Assembly: GCF_029931775.1 (NCBI RefSeq) | Contig: NC_079321.1 | Location: 10,955,001-11,019,000, forward strand | Direction of reading: 5' to 3' | Length of the DNA stretch: 64,000 bases | Origin: Euleptes europaea | Lineage: Eukaryota; Chordata; Lepidosauria; Squamata; Sphaerodactylidae | In this document: piece after piece, positions 1 to 10,400 of the stretch | Layout: the number at the start of each line of letters is the position of its first letter | Position numbering within the stretch: position 1 is the first letter of the stretch | Made by a program: the position numbers and the translations under genes | The notes under the pieces: generated by a model | What the model was told of the DNA's origin: nothing | The model's input: only the letters and a program-made list of their open reading frames with translations | Database searches by the model: none

Positions 1-26
1 TCATGACAGCCCTGTGAGGTCGGTGA

Positions 27-190
27 GGCTGAAAGAGAAAGACCAAGAGAGACTGAAAGAGAAAGACCAAGAGAGACTGAAAGAGAAAGACCAAGAGAGA
101 CTGAAAGAGAAAGACCAAGAGAGACTGAAAGAGAAATACCAAGAGAGACTGAAAGAGAAAGACCAAGAGAGACTGAAAGAGAAAGATCAT
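27..190. repeat. 24-bp minisatellite
   Basis: About seven tandem copies of a 24-bp unit containing GACTGAAAGAGAAAGACC. It reads through as an RLKEKDQE repeat in one frame, but the context is repetitive and no gene is implied. The second composite copy has only one or two units near 1373-1415. Confidence 0.9.
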
Positions 191-719
191 TCACATGTTG
201 TGTGGGCACTGCAAACCCTTCAAGGGAGAGCCCGTTCCTATTCAAGCACAGAGGTGGCTTGTACGTGCCCATGCTCTGTATAATATCTCTCATTACGGTA
301 ATATGTACTTAGTACATTTCCTTAATATGTAATAAGTAATATTTACTTACATTTACTTATTACTGTAATATGTCTTATTATATTTTGCCCCGTCTCAGAG
401 CAAGGTAGGTTTCCTCCTCCATACACGTTTCACCTCATGACGGCCCTGTGAGGTAGGTGACTTTGATGGACCAAGGGTCTGATTCAGTATAAGGCAGCTA
501 TGTGTTTATGTGAGGCTGAAAGAGAAAGACCAAGAGACAGACCAAGGCCACTCTGTGACTTCGCAGCTTAGCAGACATTGGCGCATGGGTCTCCCAGATC
601 CCAATCTGATGTTCTTACCACTACACCACGCTACCGCCTGTGCCTCTCGTGTTCTTTTACACTCAGTGCTTTCTAGACTGTTCTTGTTTTCCTACGTCCA
701 TTGGCTCTGCCAAAAGCAT

Positions 720-1050
720 CATTACATTGTGGAACTCCCTGACCCAAAATGTGGTGATGGCTGCCAACTTGGAAGGCTTTAAGAGGGGAGTGGACATGTT
801 CATGGAGGAGAGGGCTATTAATCCCTACTAGTCAAAATGGATACTAGTCATGATGCATACCTGTTCTCTCCAGGATCAGAGGAGCATGCCTATTATCTTA
901 GGTGCTGTGGAACACAGGCAGGATGGTGCTGCTGCAGTCGTCTTGTTTGTGGGCTTCCTAGAGGCACCTGGTTGGCCACTGTGTGAACAGACTGATGCAC
1001 TTGATGGACCTTGGTCTGATCCAGCATGGCCTTTCTTATGTTCTTATGTT
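720..1050 (+). mobile_element. L2/CR1-superfamily LINE 3' end
   Basis: Carries the lines TGGAACTCCCTG, GGCTGCCAACTTGGAAGGCT and GTCTGATCCAGCA with terminal TTCTTATG units, typical of squamate L2/CR1-type LINE tails. Severely 5'-truncated. Confidence 0.7.
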
Positions 1051-1607
1051 ACTACATGCGTGTGCCGGCCAAGGCCAGATTCACATGTTGCATGGGCGCT
1101 ACAAGCCCTTCAAGGGAGAGCCGGTTCCTATTTGAGCAGGGAGGTGGCTTGTGCATGCCCACGCTCTGTATAATATGTCTTATTACTGTAATATGTACTT
1201 ATTACATTTCCTTAATATGTAATAAGTAATATTTACTTACATTTACTTATTACTGTAATATGTACTTATTACATTACTGTAATATGTCTTATTACATTTT
1301 GCCCCCTCTCAGAGCAATAGAAGTTTCCTCCACACGCGTTTTACCTCATGACAGCCCTGTGAGGTAGGTGAGGCTGAAAGAGAAAGACCAAGAGAGAATG
1401 AGAAAGATCAAGAGGAAGACCAATGCCACTCTGTGACTTCGCAGCTTAGCAGACATTGGCGCATGGGTCTCCCAGATCCCAATCTGATGTTCTTACCACT
1501 ACACCACGCTACCCCCTGTGCCTCTCGTGTTCTTTTACACGCAGTGCTTTCTAGACCGTTCTTGTTTTCCTACATCCATTGGCTCTGCCAAGAGCATAAT
1601 TTAATTG

Positions 1608-1878
1608 TGGAACTCCCTGCCCCAGGGGATGGCTGCCAACTGGCTGCCAACTGGGAAGGCTTTAAGTGGGGAGTGGACATGTTCATGAAAGAGAGGGCTA
1701 TTAATCCCTACTAGTCAAAATGGAAACTAGTCATGATGCAGACCTATTCTCACCAGGATCAGAGGAGTATGCCTATTATATTAGGGGCTGAGGAACACAG
1801 GCAGGATGGTGCTGCTGCAGTCGTCTTGTTTGTGGGCTTCCTAGAGGCACCTGGTTGGCCACAGTGTGAACAGACTGC
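1608..1878 (+). mobile_element. L2/CR1-superfamily LINE 3' end, second tandem copy
   Basis: Same tail as at 720-1050, cut off before the terminal TTCTTATG units where the hAT-like sequence at 1895 begins. Confidence 0.65.
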
Positions 1879-1894
1879 TGGACTTATTCATTCA

Positions 1895-2329
1895 ATTTTG
1901 ATACCATTTAATGATATAATACCACTGACACCTTTTTTGACAGATGACAAGTCTTTTTGGAAAGTGGGTGAGGCCAAGTGAGGTTTTTGCCCAGCATGTA
2001 TACTGATTGGCCATTGGAAATCTGATTAGCTGAGCAGATTTTTTTAAAGTTGTTTTGGCAACAGCTACCACCAGTGCACAAAGATCTTCATTGCATGACT
2101 GAAGGTAATCTAGGAGTACGTAAGAATTTTTTAAAAAATGTTTCCATTTTAAAAGGCATCCTGTTAAACTGAAACATTGAAGAGTGACTATTAGAGTTAT
2201 GCTTGATCCCTCTACCTGACATTTTGTGGTTGGTTCCACCTCCTGTGGCATCCATTTTGTGGTTGCGCCCACCACCCTGTGTCAAAAAGCCAAAGATTCC
2301 TGCAGGCTTTAAAAGGTTGGGGATACCTG
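1895..2329. mobile_element. hAT-type element, same family as 57198-57554, left end missing
   Basis: Shares TGATTGGCCATTGGA, the CATTTTGTGGTTG region and a right end GGTTGGGGATACCTG with the intact copy at 57198. The left terminus is not seen. Confidence 0.6.
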
Positions 2330-2559
2330 TTCTAACCACTATACCACATTTTCTTTTTTTAAAAATGTAAGAAATTTAACTGCTACATTTCTGCACCGGA
2401 CATCTATGCATTCCACAGGATTATTCTAGGATCAAAAATCATTTTATTTAATAAAATATTTAAAGCGCTTACAAATTCACTGATGCACCCAAAAGCATTC
2501 AACTATGCCTTACATTTTTCCACTGTTTATTTTTGTAGTCACTGGGAGGGCTTTATCAA

Positions 2560-2828
2560 AAAAGAGAAGAAGAGTTGGTTTTTATATGCCGACTTTCTCT
2601 GAATTTTAAGGAGAATCAAACCGGTTTACAATCTCCTTCCCTTCCTCTCCCCACAACAAACACCTTGTGTGGTAGGTGGGGCTGAGAGTTCGGAGAGAAC
2701 TGTGACATGCCCAAGGTCACCCAGCAGGCTTCATGTGGAGGAATGGGGAATCCAACCAAGTTCACCAGATTAGAGTCCGCCACTCAAGTGGAGGAGTGGG
2801 AAATCAAACCCGATTCTCCATTTAGAGG
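2560..2828 (-). mobile_element. tRNA-headed SINE (family 2)
   Basis: Reverse orientation: the tail AGAAGAAGAGTTGG is at the left and the head with B box GGTTTGATT near the right. Body motifs are AGGTAGGTGGGGCTGAGAG and GATTAGAGTCCGCCACTC. Shares its consensus with the copies listed below. Confidence 0.75.
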
Positions 2829-2829
2829 G

Positions 2830-3500
2830 AAAACTACTGTGGGCGATGCGGTTCCTCGTAGATATGTAGTTCCAAAGCAGTAAGGAGCTACAAAGGTTGA
2901 AACTAGCACCTTGAACTGAACTTGAAAGCATATGAGAAATGGATGAACCTGCTTTAGAATTGGCGCGACAAGTGCATATTGCGGAACTGAGTAAGCAAGC
3001 AGCCACCTGCCCGTAATTAAAGCTTCCAGTTTGTCTTCAAGGGCCAATAATCCATTCTGGAGGTTACGGAAGCAAGCGTTGAGGTTGCTTGGTCAGCACA
3101 GTCTGGGAGGAAGAGAGTTCCCAAATCGGGTGTAAATGAAAGGAAGCGCTCCTAGCAACAGCTCCAGCCTGTCTTTCTACTAACAAGGCTGGCTCTTCAC
3201 CCGACTTGCTAATGATTACTTCACACCACCCCAAGTTCATAAAGCAGTCCCTTCCATAATACCCACCTACCCAGCTTACATCACTCCTGTCTTTTCCTGG
3301 ATTTAATTTCAGTTTGTGAAAGAGGAAGATCACCTCTGCAAAGAGAAGAAACACATTCCCATAGCCTGATCGTATTCAAGTTTATCCGGATGCAAGTTGC
3401 CATTAGTCAGAAGCAACTAGATGGCACCGAACATTCAAGTCCCACTGTGTTCAGTGTCTTCCAGTTAAGCATGCATATAATTGCAACCTTTCAACTAGAT
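2830..3500. other. gene-free flank
   Basis: Mostly single-copy-looking sequence with no splice-bounded open block I could tie to a gene; short open frames on the minus strand lack family signatures. It lies beyond the 3' end of the PDE1-like gene. Confidence 0.4.
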
Positions 3501-4193
3501 CAGGGGTAGGGAACCTTTTTTCCGCCAAGGGCCATTTGGATATTTATAACATCATTCGCAGGCCATCCAAAATTATCAAATTAAAAATTAGCCGACCAAG
3601 CCCCAAGCAGGCAGCTGCCCCAGATGATCCCCCCCCCCGCACGGGCAAGCAGGCAGGCATCCAACCAGTGGCGCACTCACCCACCTGGTGGCACAGGATG
3701 GTCTGTTTCACCAGCCGGGCGTAGCCATCCAGCCACACACCTGAGTTGCTCCTGTTCCGCATGGTCGAAGCTGGATTCCACAGCTGGCTCCTGCTACCTC
3801 CGACTGCAGGGGTGAAATGAGAACCCCCCCCACGCGCATTCTGGCCCTGCCCCCTTTAACCCCTCCATTGTCACCACTTCCTCCCTCAGCCCTCCTGTAG
3901 TACAGAAGGAATACGTTTCTCCACTGCCCGGGTAAGAAAGGGTTAACACAGTTTCTTGGGCTGTCCTAACCGCTCCATAGCTAATGACTCTTATTCAAGG
4001 GGGAAAAAAGGATCCTTTTCTCAGCAAAACAAACTCACATCCACCTTGAATAGAGGCTATTCCTGTCCGCGGGAGGGGGTGGATTGCCAATCTTAGATCC
4101 TTCTGAGCTAGAGATCTGCCAGGACCACCAAAGGGCCAGACCAAATGATTTTGCGGGCCTTAAACGGCCCCCGGGCCTGACGTTCCCCACTTG
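3501..4193. mobile_element. non-autonomous hAT element, 693 bp
   Basis: Starts CAGGGGTAGGGAACCTTTTT and ends GGGCCTGACGTTCCCCACTTG, with inverted ends related by GGGAAC/GTTCCC. Flanked by AACTAGAT and AGCTAGAT, a 7 of 8 target duplication, which is the hAT length. No transposase frame. Confidence 0.8.
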
Positions 4194-4248
4194 AGCTAGA
4201 TCTTACGCATATTTCCTTGGCAGGAAATCCCATTGATACGAACAAGAT

Positions 4249-4492
4249 TGAGCCAGCATGGCATAGTGGTTAAAAGCAGTGGACTCTAATCTGGAAAACC
4301 GGGTTTGATTCTCCACTCCTTCACGTGAAGCCAACTGGGTGACCTTGGTCTAGCCACAGTTCTCTTAAAACTCTCTCAGCTCCACCTACCTCACAAGGTG
4401 CCTGTTGTGGGGAGGGAAGGTGATTGTAAGCCACTTCGAGACTCCTTAAAGGTAGAGAAAAGTGGGGTATGAGAACAACTCTTCTTCTTCCA
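4249..4492 (+). mobile_element. tRNA-headed SINE (family 2), near full length
   Basis: Head AGCCAGCATGGCATAGTGG holds an A box, GGGTTTGATTCTCC a B box, and the tail is AACTCTTCTTCTTC. This is the best forward copy for reading the family's structure. Confidence 0.85.
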
Positions 4493-4564
4493 ACTCACAC
4501 ATTATTTATTTCAGTTATTTGCCTTTCTCACAGGGACTAGAGGCGGATTACACATAGTGAGTCA

Positions 4565-4868
4565 GTAGGTAAAAGGTAAAGGTCCCCTGTGCAAGCACCG
4601 GGTCATTCCTGACCCATGGGGTGACGTCACATCCTGACGTTTCCAAGGCAGACTTTGTTTGTGGGGTGGTTTGCCAGTGCCTTCCCCAGTCGTCTTCCCT
4701 TTACCCCCAGCAAGCTGGGTATTCATTTCACCGACCTCGGAAGGATGGAAGGCTGAGTCAACCTTGAGCCGCCTACCTGAAACCGACTTCGACAGGATCG
4801 AACTCAGGTCATGAGCAGAGCTTTTGACTGCAGTACTGCAGCTTAACCCTCTGCACCACGGTGCTCCT
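4565..4868 (-). mobile_element. tRNA-headed SINE (family 1)
   Basis: Reads GGTAAAGGTCCCCTGTGCAA at the left. The reversed head has A box TGGTGCAGAGGGTTAA and B box GAGTTCGATCC. Family 1 also occurs at 7666, 14965 and 22950. Confidence 0.85.
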
Positions 4869-5839
4869 AGTGAGTCAGTACAATCAACAAAATGGGACAT
4901 TCAATAATGAATGCATTAGGATATTAGACGTCTGGAACCACCAGAAAGAAACAGTAGCATAGCATGACACATTAAGCAGTACAAAAATTATATAATAGGA
5001 TCCTACTCACAACAAGCTATACACAGCAATATAGACCACAGTCTCAACCAGTTATCCAGGTAAATTTGTGGACCATTTTGTACTGTGCAGCCCTATTACT
5101 TGTGCAGAGAAGCACTCTTGAATAGTTCAGTTTTGCATAGTTTGCTGCAGACCAGGAGAGCGGGAGCGTTCCTGCCCTCCTTGGGCAGGCCATTTCACAA
5201 GGCAGGAGCCACAATGGAGAAAGCATGCATACGTAGGGTTGCCAATCTCCAGGTAAGGGTAAGCTGGAATCCTGACCAACATTTACGTCTATGAATCAGG
5301 GCGGGGAATCCTGGAGAATCAAATGTGAACCAGAAATGGACATGGACATTTATCTAATATGAATGTGAATCGAATATTATATTGGACCACAAGCTGAAGA
5401 AGGCTCTTCCGAAATGCAACTGGATCGACCTTGCGTCAAAGTTTGGCTTCTATAGTTCTGTACATACCAGCTGTGTCCTGTTTTCTACAGTTTGCACTTA
5501 TGCTCTATTTCGTTTCTAGAACCAGCGTGGATGCTGGTTGTTCTTTATGGTACCAGAATCTTATTTTCTGGCTCATTCTTTCTACATTTTCAACTGATTT
5601 CTGTTTAGATGGTTAGTCTACCTTTTTTTTTAGACGATTGGTCAGCTAAGCATATTGTGTGCTAAGGCATGAAGTTAATGCCTTCTTTGTTAATTTCCTT
5701 TTCCCGTTGGGAATGTATGTATATATTTCTTTATTTACTGACTATCAGTAAATTTAGAACAATTTTTCTGGTGTTTAATTTGAGCCTTCGTGCTGTATAT
5801 TTTTTATAGCTGTGACTACTTTCAGCACAGGTTTTCATT

Positions 5840-6046
5840 TAGGGTTGTAACCTCCAGGTAATAGCTGGAGATCTCCTGCTATGACAACTGATGTCCAGGT
5901 GATAGAGATCAGTTCCCCTGGAGAAAATGGCCACTTTGGCAATTAGACTCTATGGCATTGAAGTCCCTCCCCTCCCCAAACCCCGCCCTCCTCAGGCTCC
6001 GCTCCCAAAATCTCTTGCCGGTGGCTAAGTGGGACCTGGCAACCCT
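5840..6046. mobile_element. family-A hAT MITE (about 210 bp)
   Basis: Begins TAGGGTTGTAACCTCCAGG and ends GACCTGGCAACCCTA, the inverted ends that define the commonest repeat in this window. Target duplication not clear for this copy. Confidence 0.8.
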
Positions 6047-6056
6047 ACATACACGG

Positions 6057-6266
6057 TAGTTTTGCCAACCTCCAGGTACTAGCTGGAGATCTCCTGCTAT
6101 TACAACTGATTTCCAGCCGATAGAGATGAGTTCACCTGGAGAAAATGGCCGCTATGGCAATTGGACTCTATGACATTGAAGTCCCTCCCCTCCCCCAACC
6201 CCCCCCCTCCTCAGGGTCTGTCCAAAAAACCTCCCGCCGGTGGCAAAGAGGGACCTGGCAACCCTA
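6057..6266. mobile_element. family-A hAT MITE
   Basis: Directly follows the previous copy in the same orientation, ending GGCAACCCTA. Confidence 0.8.
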
Positions 6267-6628
6267 ATATACGGAAAGTGGTTGATTTTGCCCATTTGCA
6301 GTTTGGTACCTGCACAAGCCCCTGATGACATGGGCAGGGCTGTTGTGGTGGAGCATGTATGAATAGGATCCCATCCTTACACCTCAAATGGGTCTTATGT
6401 TTATTTAGCTGTGCCTTGGGTTGCAGCTCTGTCCTGCTCATGTTTGCTCAAAAGTCAACATTTGTACTGTGTCCAATGGAGCTTTTTTCCAAATAAGGGT
6501 GCTTACGATTGCAGCCCCAAAGAATGTGAGCTTGCCTGCACTGTAGGAGATAGTTGTGGAGGCAGTGGGCCGCCGAGGGGTGGAATATAATGTGGGAAGA
6601 GGGGACTGAAGTTTGGAAGACTAGATCT

Positions 6629-6690
6629 GTGAGCCAGCGTGATATAGTGGTTAAGAGCGGTGGTTAAGAGCATCGGACTCTAATCTGGAG
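6629..6690 (+). mobile_element. tRNA SINE (family 2) head fragment
   Basis: GAGCCAGCGTGATATAGTGG followed by a local duplication of TGGTTAAGAGC and CTCTAATCTGGAG, then cut off. Confidence 0.6.
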
Positions 6691-7032
6691 TGTGACGAGC
6701 TGACAAGCTCCCTTGTCTGGTCTTCCAAAGGCAATTCTTACTCTCTACGAGCGATCATACAAGTGACGAATGATTTTTTTTTAAAAAAGTAATTACATAG
6801 GCCTTTTTGTGCAGTAGAGAAGATTCACACAAACTCGGAATGGTTTGTTTTTGTTCAAGCGTAAGTAGGTGGGTTTAATTTTTACCAACAGGTTGGCACA
6901 TGAAGAACGAGTTCACTCTACTCTGTAAAGTAGAACTTCAAAATTCGGAACTACTTCAAAATTACGTCATCCGATTTCACAACGAGCGACGTTCTCTCAA
7001 GTATCAAACACTCAGCAGCCATGAGAGCCATG

Positions 7033-7038
7033 TTTATT
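7033..7038 (-). promoter_or_regulatory. possible poly(A) signal of the PDE1-like gene
   Basis: AATAAA on the minus strand, 68 bp past the stop of the terminal exon. The position is plausible; no cleavage site can be proven from sequence alone. Confidence 0.4.
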
Positions 7039-7105
7039 TGCGTCAGGTTGTATTTGGGGACACTTGTCTCTACGCCCAGTCAGGGCAATCTTACGCTACC
7101 AGTTC

Positions 7106-7476
7106 TCACTGGGGCATTTTAAAGACACCGTAGCTCAAGGAAGTGACAGATACAGCTGCCGCTCCGCAGGGCTCTGTTTGGTTTTGTTGAGCGGCGTTTG
7201 CTGGCAGGATACTCATGTCACTCGTGGGCGCATAGAGGGCCGCTGGCGGGCCTGGCTCGCAGTTGAGAACCGCATCTTCCGAACAGGTTACAGAAGGGGA
7301 GTCAAAAGAAATGACCTGCAGGACGAAGGACTGGGGAGGCATTCCTGCCGAAGCCCCCTCGCATCCTTGACAACCCACTGGTGGCCTCGCTGGCACCGCC
7401 ACCTGTAACGGTGTGTCCTCCAGCATTCTGCTTGGGCCTGGCTTTTGCTGCTCTGCGGCCTGTCTCATAATTTGCT
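7106..7476 (-). CDS. PDE1-like exon 15 (terminal exon)
   Basis: Pyrimidine-rich acceptor TTTCTGTAG|AG in the phase left by exon 14, then 122 open codons and a stop. Begins QIMRQAAEQQKPGPSRMLED and ends SYGVFKMPQ. Rich in Pro, Ala, Ser and Cys; no domain recognised. It is GC-richer than the surrounding intron. An AATAAA on the same strand lies about 70 bp past the stop. Confidence 0.62.
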
Positions 7477-10400
7477 CTACAGAAAGGGAAAAATAAAACC
7501 GAAGAAGTTTTCAGGGTTTGTTCTGATTCAGATTCAGATTTATTATTAATACTGCATAAGCCAGTAAAACACATGTGTCATTTATACAAAAGGTAAAAAA
7601 CATTATAGCAGTTCAACCAAAAACATTCCTAATTAAAATTTCCAAATAATTTATAAAGGTGAAAAGGTAAAGGTCCCCTGTGCAAGCACCGGGTCATTCC
7701 TGACACGTGGGGTGACGTCACACCCCGATGTTTACTAGGCAGACTTTGTTTATGGGGTGGTTTGCCATTGCCTTCCCCAGTCGTCTACACTTTTACCCCC
7801 AGCAAGCTGGGGACTCATTTGACCAGCCTCGGAAGGATGGAAGGTTGAGTCAATCTTGAGCCGGCTACCTGAAACCAACTTCCGTTGGTCATGAGCAAAG
7901 CTTTTGACTGCAGTACTGCACTTTACCACTCTGTGCCACAGGGCTCCTAAATAATTTATAATAGACTAAAATTGACCAAATTATGATTTAATCTAATTGC
8001 AAGTGCCCAACATTAGGGGTCGAACTTTATATGCTGTTGCACAAAATGTGGCTACCTTTTTTGCCATCTGGGCATTCCCTTCCCAGAGGAGGCTCTTAAA
8101 TCTCCCTTCATCTGAGCTGACTGTGATTTGACTGAGCAGGGGAATGATTAGGGTTTGTTCTGGGAAAACGGCAAATGTTTCCCCCTGAGTAAAACTCGTG
8201 GATAATCGAGATGTTAGGCTTTTCCAGCCTATAGGGAAACCTGCGAGCGCTGTTGTTCTTTGGCTACCAGTGTCAATTTGCACACATTTTCTTGTATTTT
8301 TTTTTTTTACATGGTAGTTCTTTCTATGTAGAAAACAATAATTTCTGAAGCAACCCAAGTTCTTTTAAAGGTATGATTTTGGTTTTCTAAAATGAGTGTT
8401 TCTGTTTGATATTGGTGTCTACCTTTGAGTTTCCATAACTTTTACTACCAAGAATGAACTCGCTACTGGAACTTCTTCCTTACTGCTGACCTTGCTGGCA
8501 ATTCCATCCTGACTCAAACTAGGGTTGCCAACCTCCAGGTACTAGCTGGAGAACTCCTGCTATTACAACTGAACTCCAGCCAATAGAGATGACTTCCCCT
8601 AGAGAAAATGGCCACTTTGGTCATTGGACTCTATGGCACTGAAGGCCCTCCCCTCCCCAAACCCTGCCCTCCTCAGGCTCTGCCCCAAAAACCTCCCTCC
8701 GGTGGTGAAGAGGGACCTGGCAACCCTAACTACAGGGCTGCCATAAGTCAGCTGTGACTTGATGGTACTTTGCACCACCACCACCAAAGCTCCCCTTGTC
8801 TGGTCTTCCAAAGGTGATTCTTTCTCTCTACAGGCGATCATACAAGTGACGAACGATAAACCAGCTTTCCATTTTTTAAAAGTCCCTCCCCTTCCCAAAC
8901 CCCACCCTCCTCAGGATGGGACACCACCAAGGAAGTCCAGGATTCCTACACAGAGGTAAGCAATGGCAAACCCACCTCTGAACATTTCTTGCTTTGAAAA
9001 CCTTAAGGGGTCACCGTAAGTCAGGTGTGACTTGATGGTACTTTGCATGACCACAGCTAGAGTTCACTGAGGTTTACTGCAAAACTATCAGTTAACTATG
9101 ATTAAAGTCCCAGCAAAAGCGGCCAATTACCATTCCACAGGGAGAAAATTTCCATGTCGCTTTGAGTTAGATCTGTCATTATGAAGCCGACATTAGGCGC
9201 GTTCAATGCACGTTCCTGACCACTGGTAGCAGGGGGTTCACTTGTTATCATGAGCTCGGGTTGAGGATCGTCAGGGATAAACTCCTCAATGATGACATCA
9301 TCACTCTCATTTGCAGACAGCGGTTTTGTTTTCGGGACTAAGGTTCTCATCTCCTGGATATTTGACTCGAGGGTCTGACCGGCAGTTTTCCTCCAGGAAC
9401 TTTCTTTATCTACTATTTCCTCTACAAAGCAAATAAGAAAAGAGAATGGATATATTAGCTGAACTGTCTTATGTGAGATTCAGAGCCACATCTGCTTATG
9501 TTGGTGAGATAATCTATAGGGTCTTACTTATCAATTTAGATTTACTGTACATGACTGAGAACTCCCATAAGTAGTTCATTAGAAGAGTCCTGTAAAAAAA
9601 TAAAAATAAAAACGGAACCCATGAATGGAAACACCCTGGCCACTTATGCATGGTAATTAGCAGCGTGTTCCAGGATGAATTGCCCCACATATTTTTTTGA
9701 ATTTTTCACGCTGAACCGTCATTCCAGAAGTGACTGCAAAGCCTGCGCATACCTTTGGTGTTTGCCACGAAGAATCCCCCTCAAGGAACCGTGCAAAACA
9801 ACAGAGGCACGTTAGCTATGGGGGGGTGGAATTTCTCCTTTTGCGTCGGGACCGTGAATAGGCATTTTTAAAGTCGCATTTTAAAAAAGAACTTTGAGCA
9901 AGCATCAAAATTGACCATGCATAAATGGCCCCTGACAGCTGGTTAAGAGCCTTAGGAATTTGATGCTGGCATTAATGAAGCTGAAATACTAATTCATTCT
10001 TGTGCAAGAAGTGTGTTTAACAAAAAACATGTGAACACCCCCTTTTGCGAGGTCTCCACCCTCTCTCCCTCCCTCTCTAGCCTTGTGCTGTTCCCTTCCT
10101 CCCTGTCCTGTCCGTGAAGCCAGTCTTTTATTTCCCTCCCTGGTCTTCCTCCTGCCTTTCAGGAGGTAATCATCCACTCCTTAGTTAGTGGGGTTCCCCT
10201 CTTATTTCAGACTTAGGCTGTAAAAGGGGGTGCCTATTCAAACAAATAAGTGCCAGGGGATCTGAAACTTGGGGAGTCTCATAAGGCACTTGGGTTGAGC
10301 TGTGACACTGGAAATTCCCAGGAATGAAGGGGAAGGGTGTTGTTGCAAGGAAAGCCGAGCAAGTGCAATCTCCCCCAGCTCAGTGGCATAGAGGTAGGGT

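Larger units (their letters stand above)
1..1890. repeat. tandem duplication of a composite repeat, period about 885 bp
   Basis: The block with TCACATGTTG at 189 recurs at 1080, and the block GTGACTTCGCAGCTTAGCAG at 555 recurs at 1434, so two copies lie head to tail. Each holds an AT-rich TACTTATTACAT segment, a tRNA-like SINE remnant and an L2/CR1-type LINE 3' end. The first copy may continue beyond the left edge. Confidence 0.85.

Noticed and set aside
14-283. 89-codon open frame with RLKEKDQE repeats
   Set aside because: It is the 24-bp minisatellite read in one frame inside a tandem repeat; no splice sites or homology.
7993-8358. 121-codon minus-strand frame as an extra PDE exon
   Set aside because: It lies between exons 14 and 15, but I found no acceptor and donor pair giving the needed phase, and it has no similarity to the tail.
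10000-10180. Pyrimidine-rich CTCTCCCTCC stretch as a regulatory element
   Set aside because: Simple sequence deep in an intron, nothing specific.
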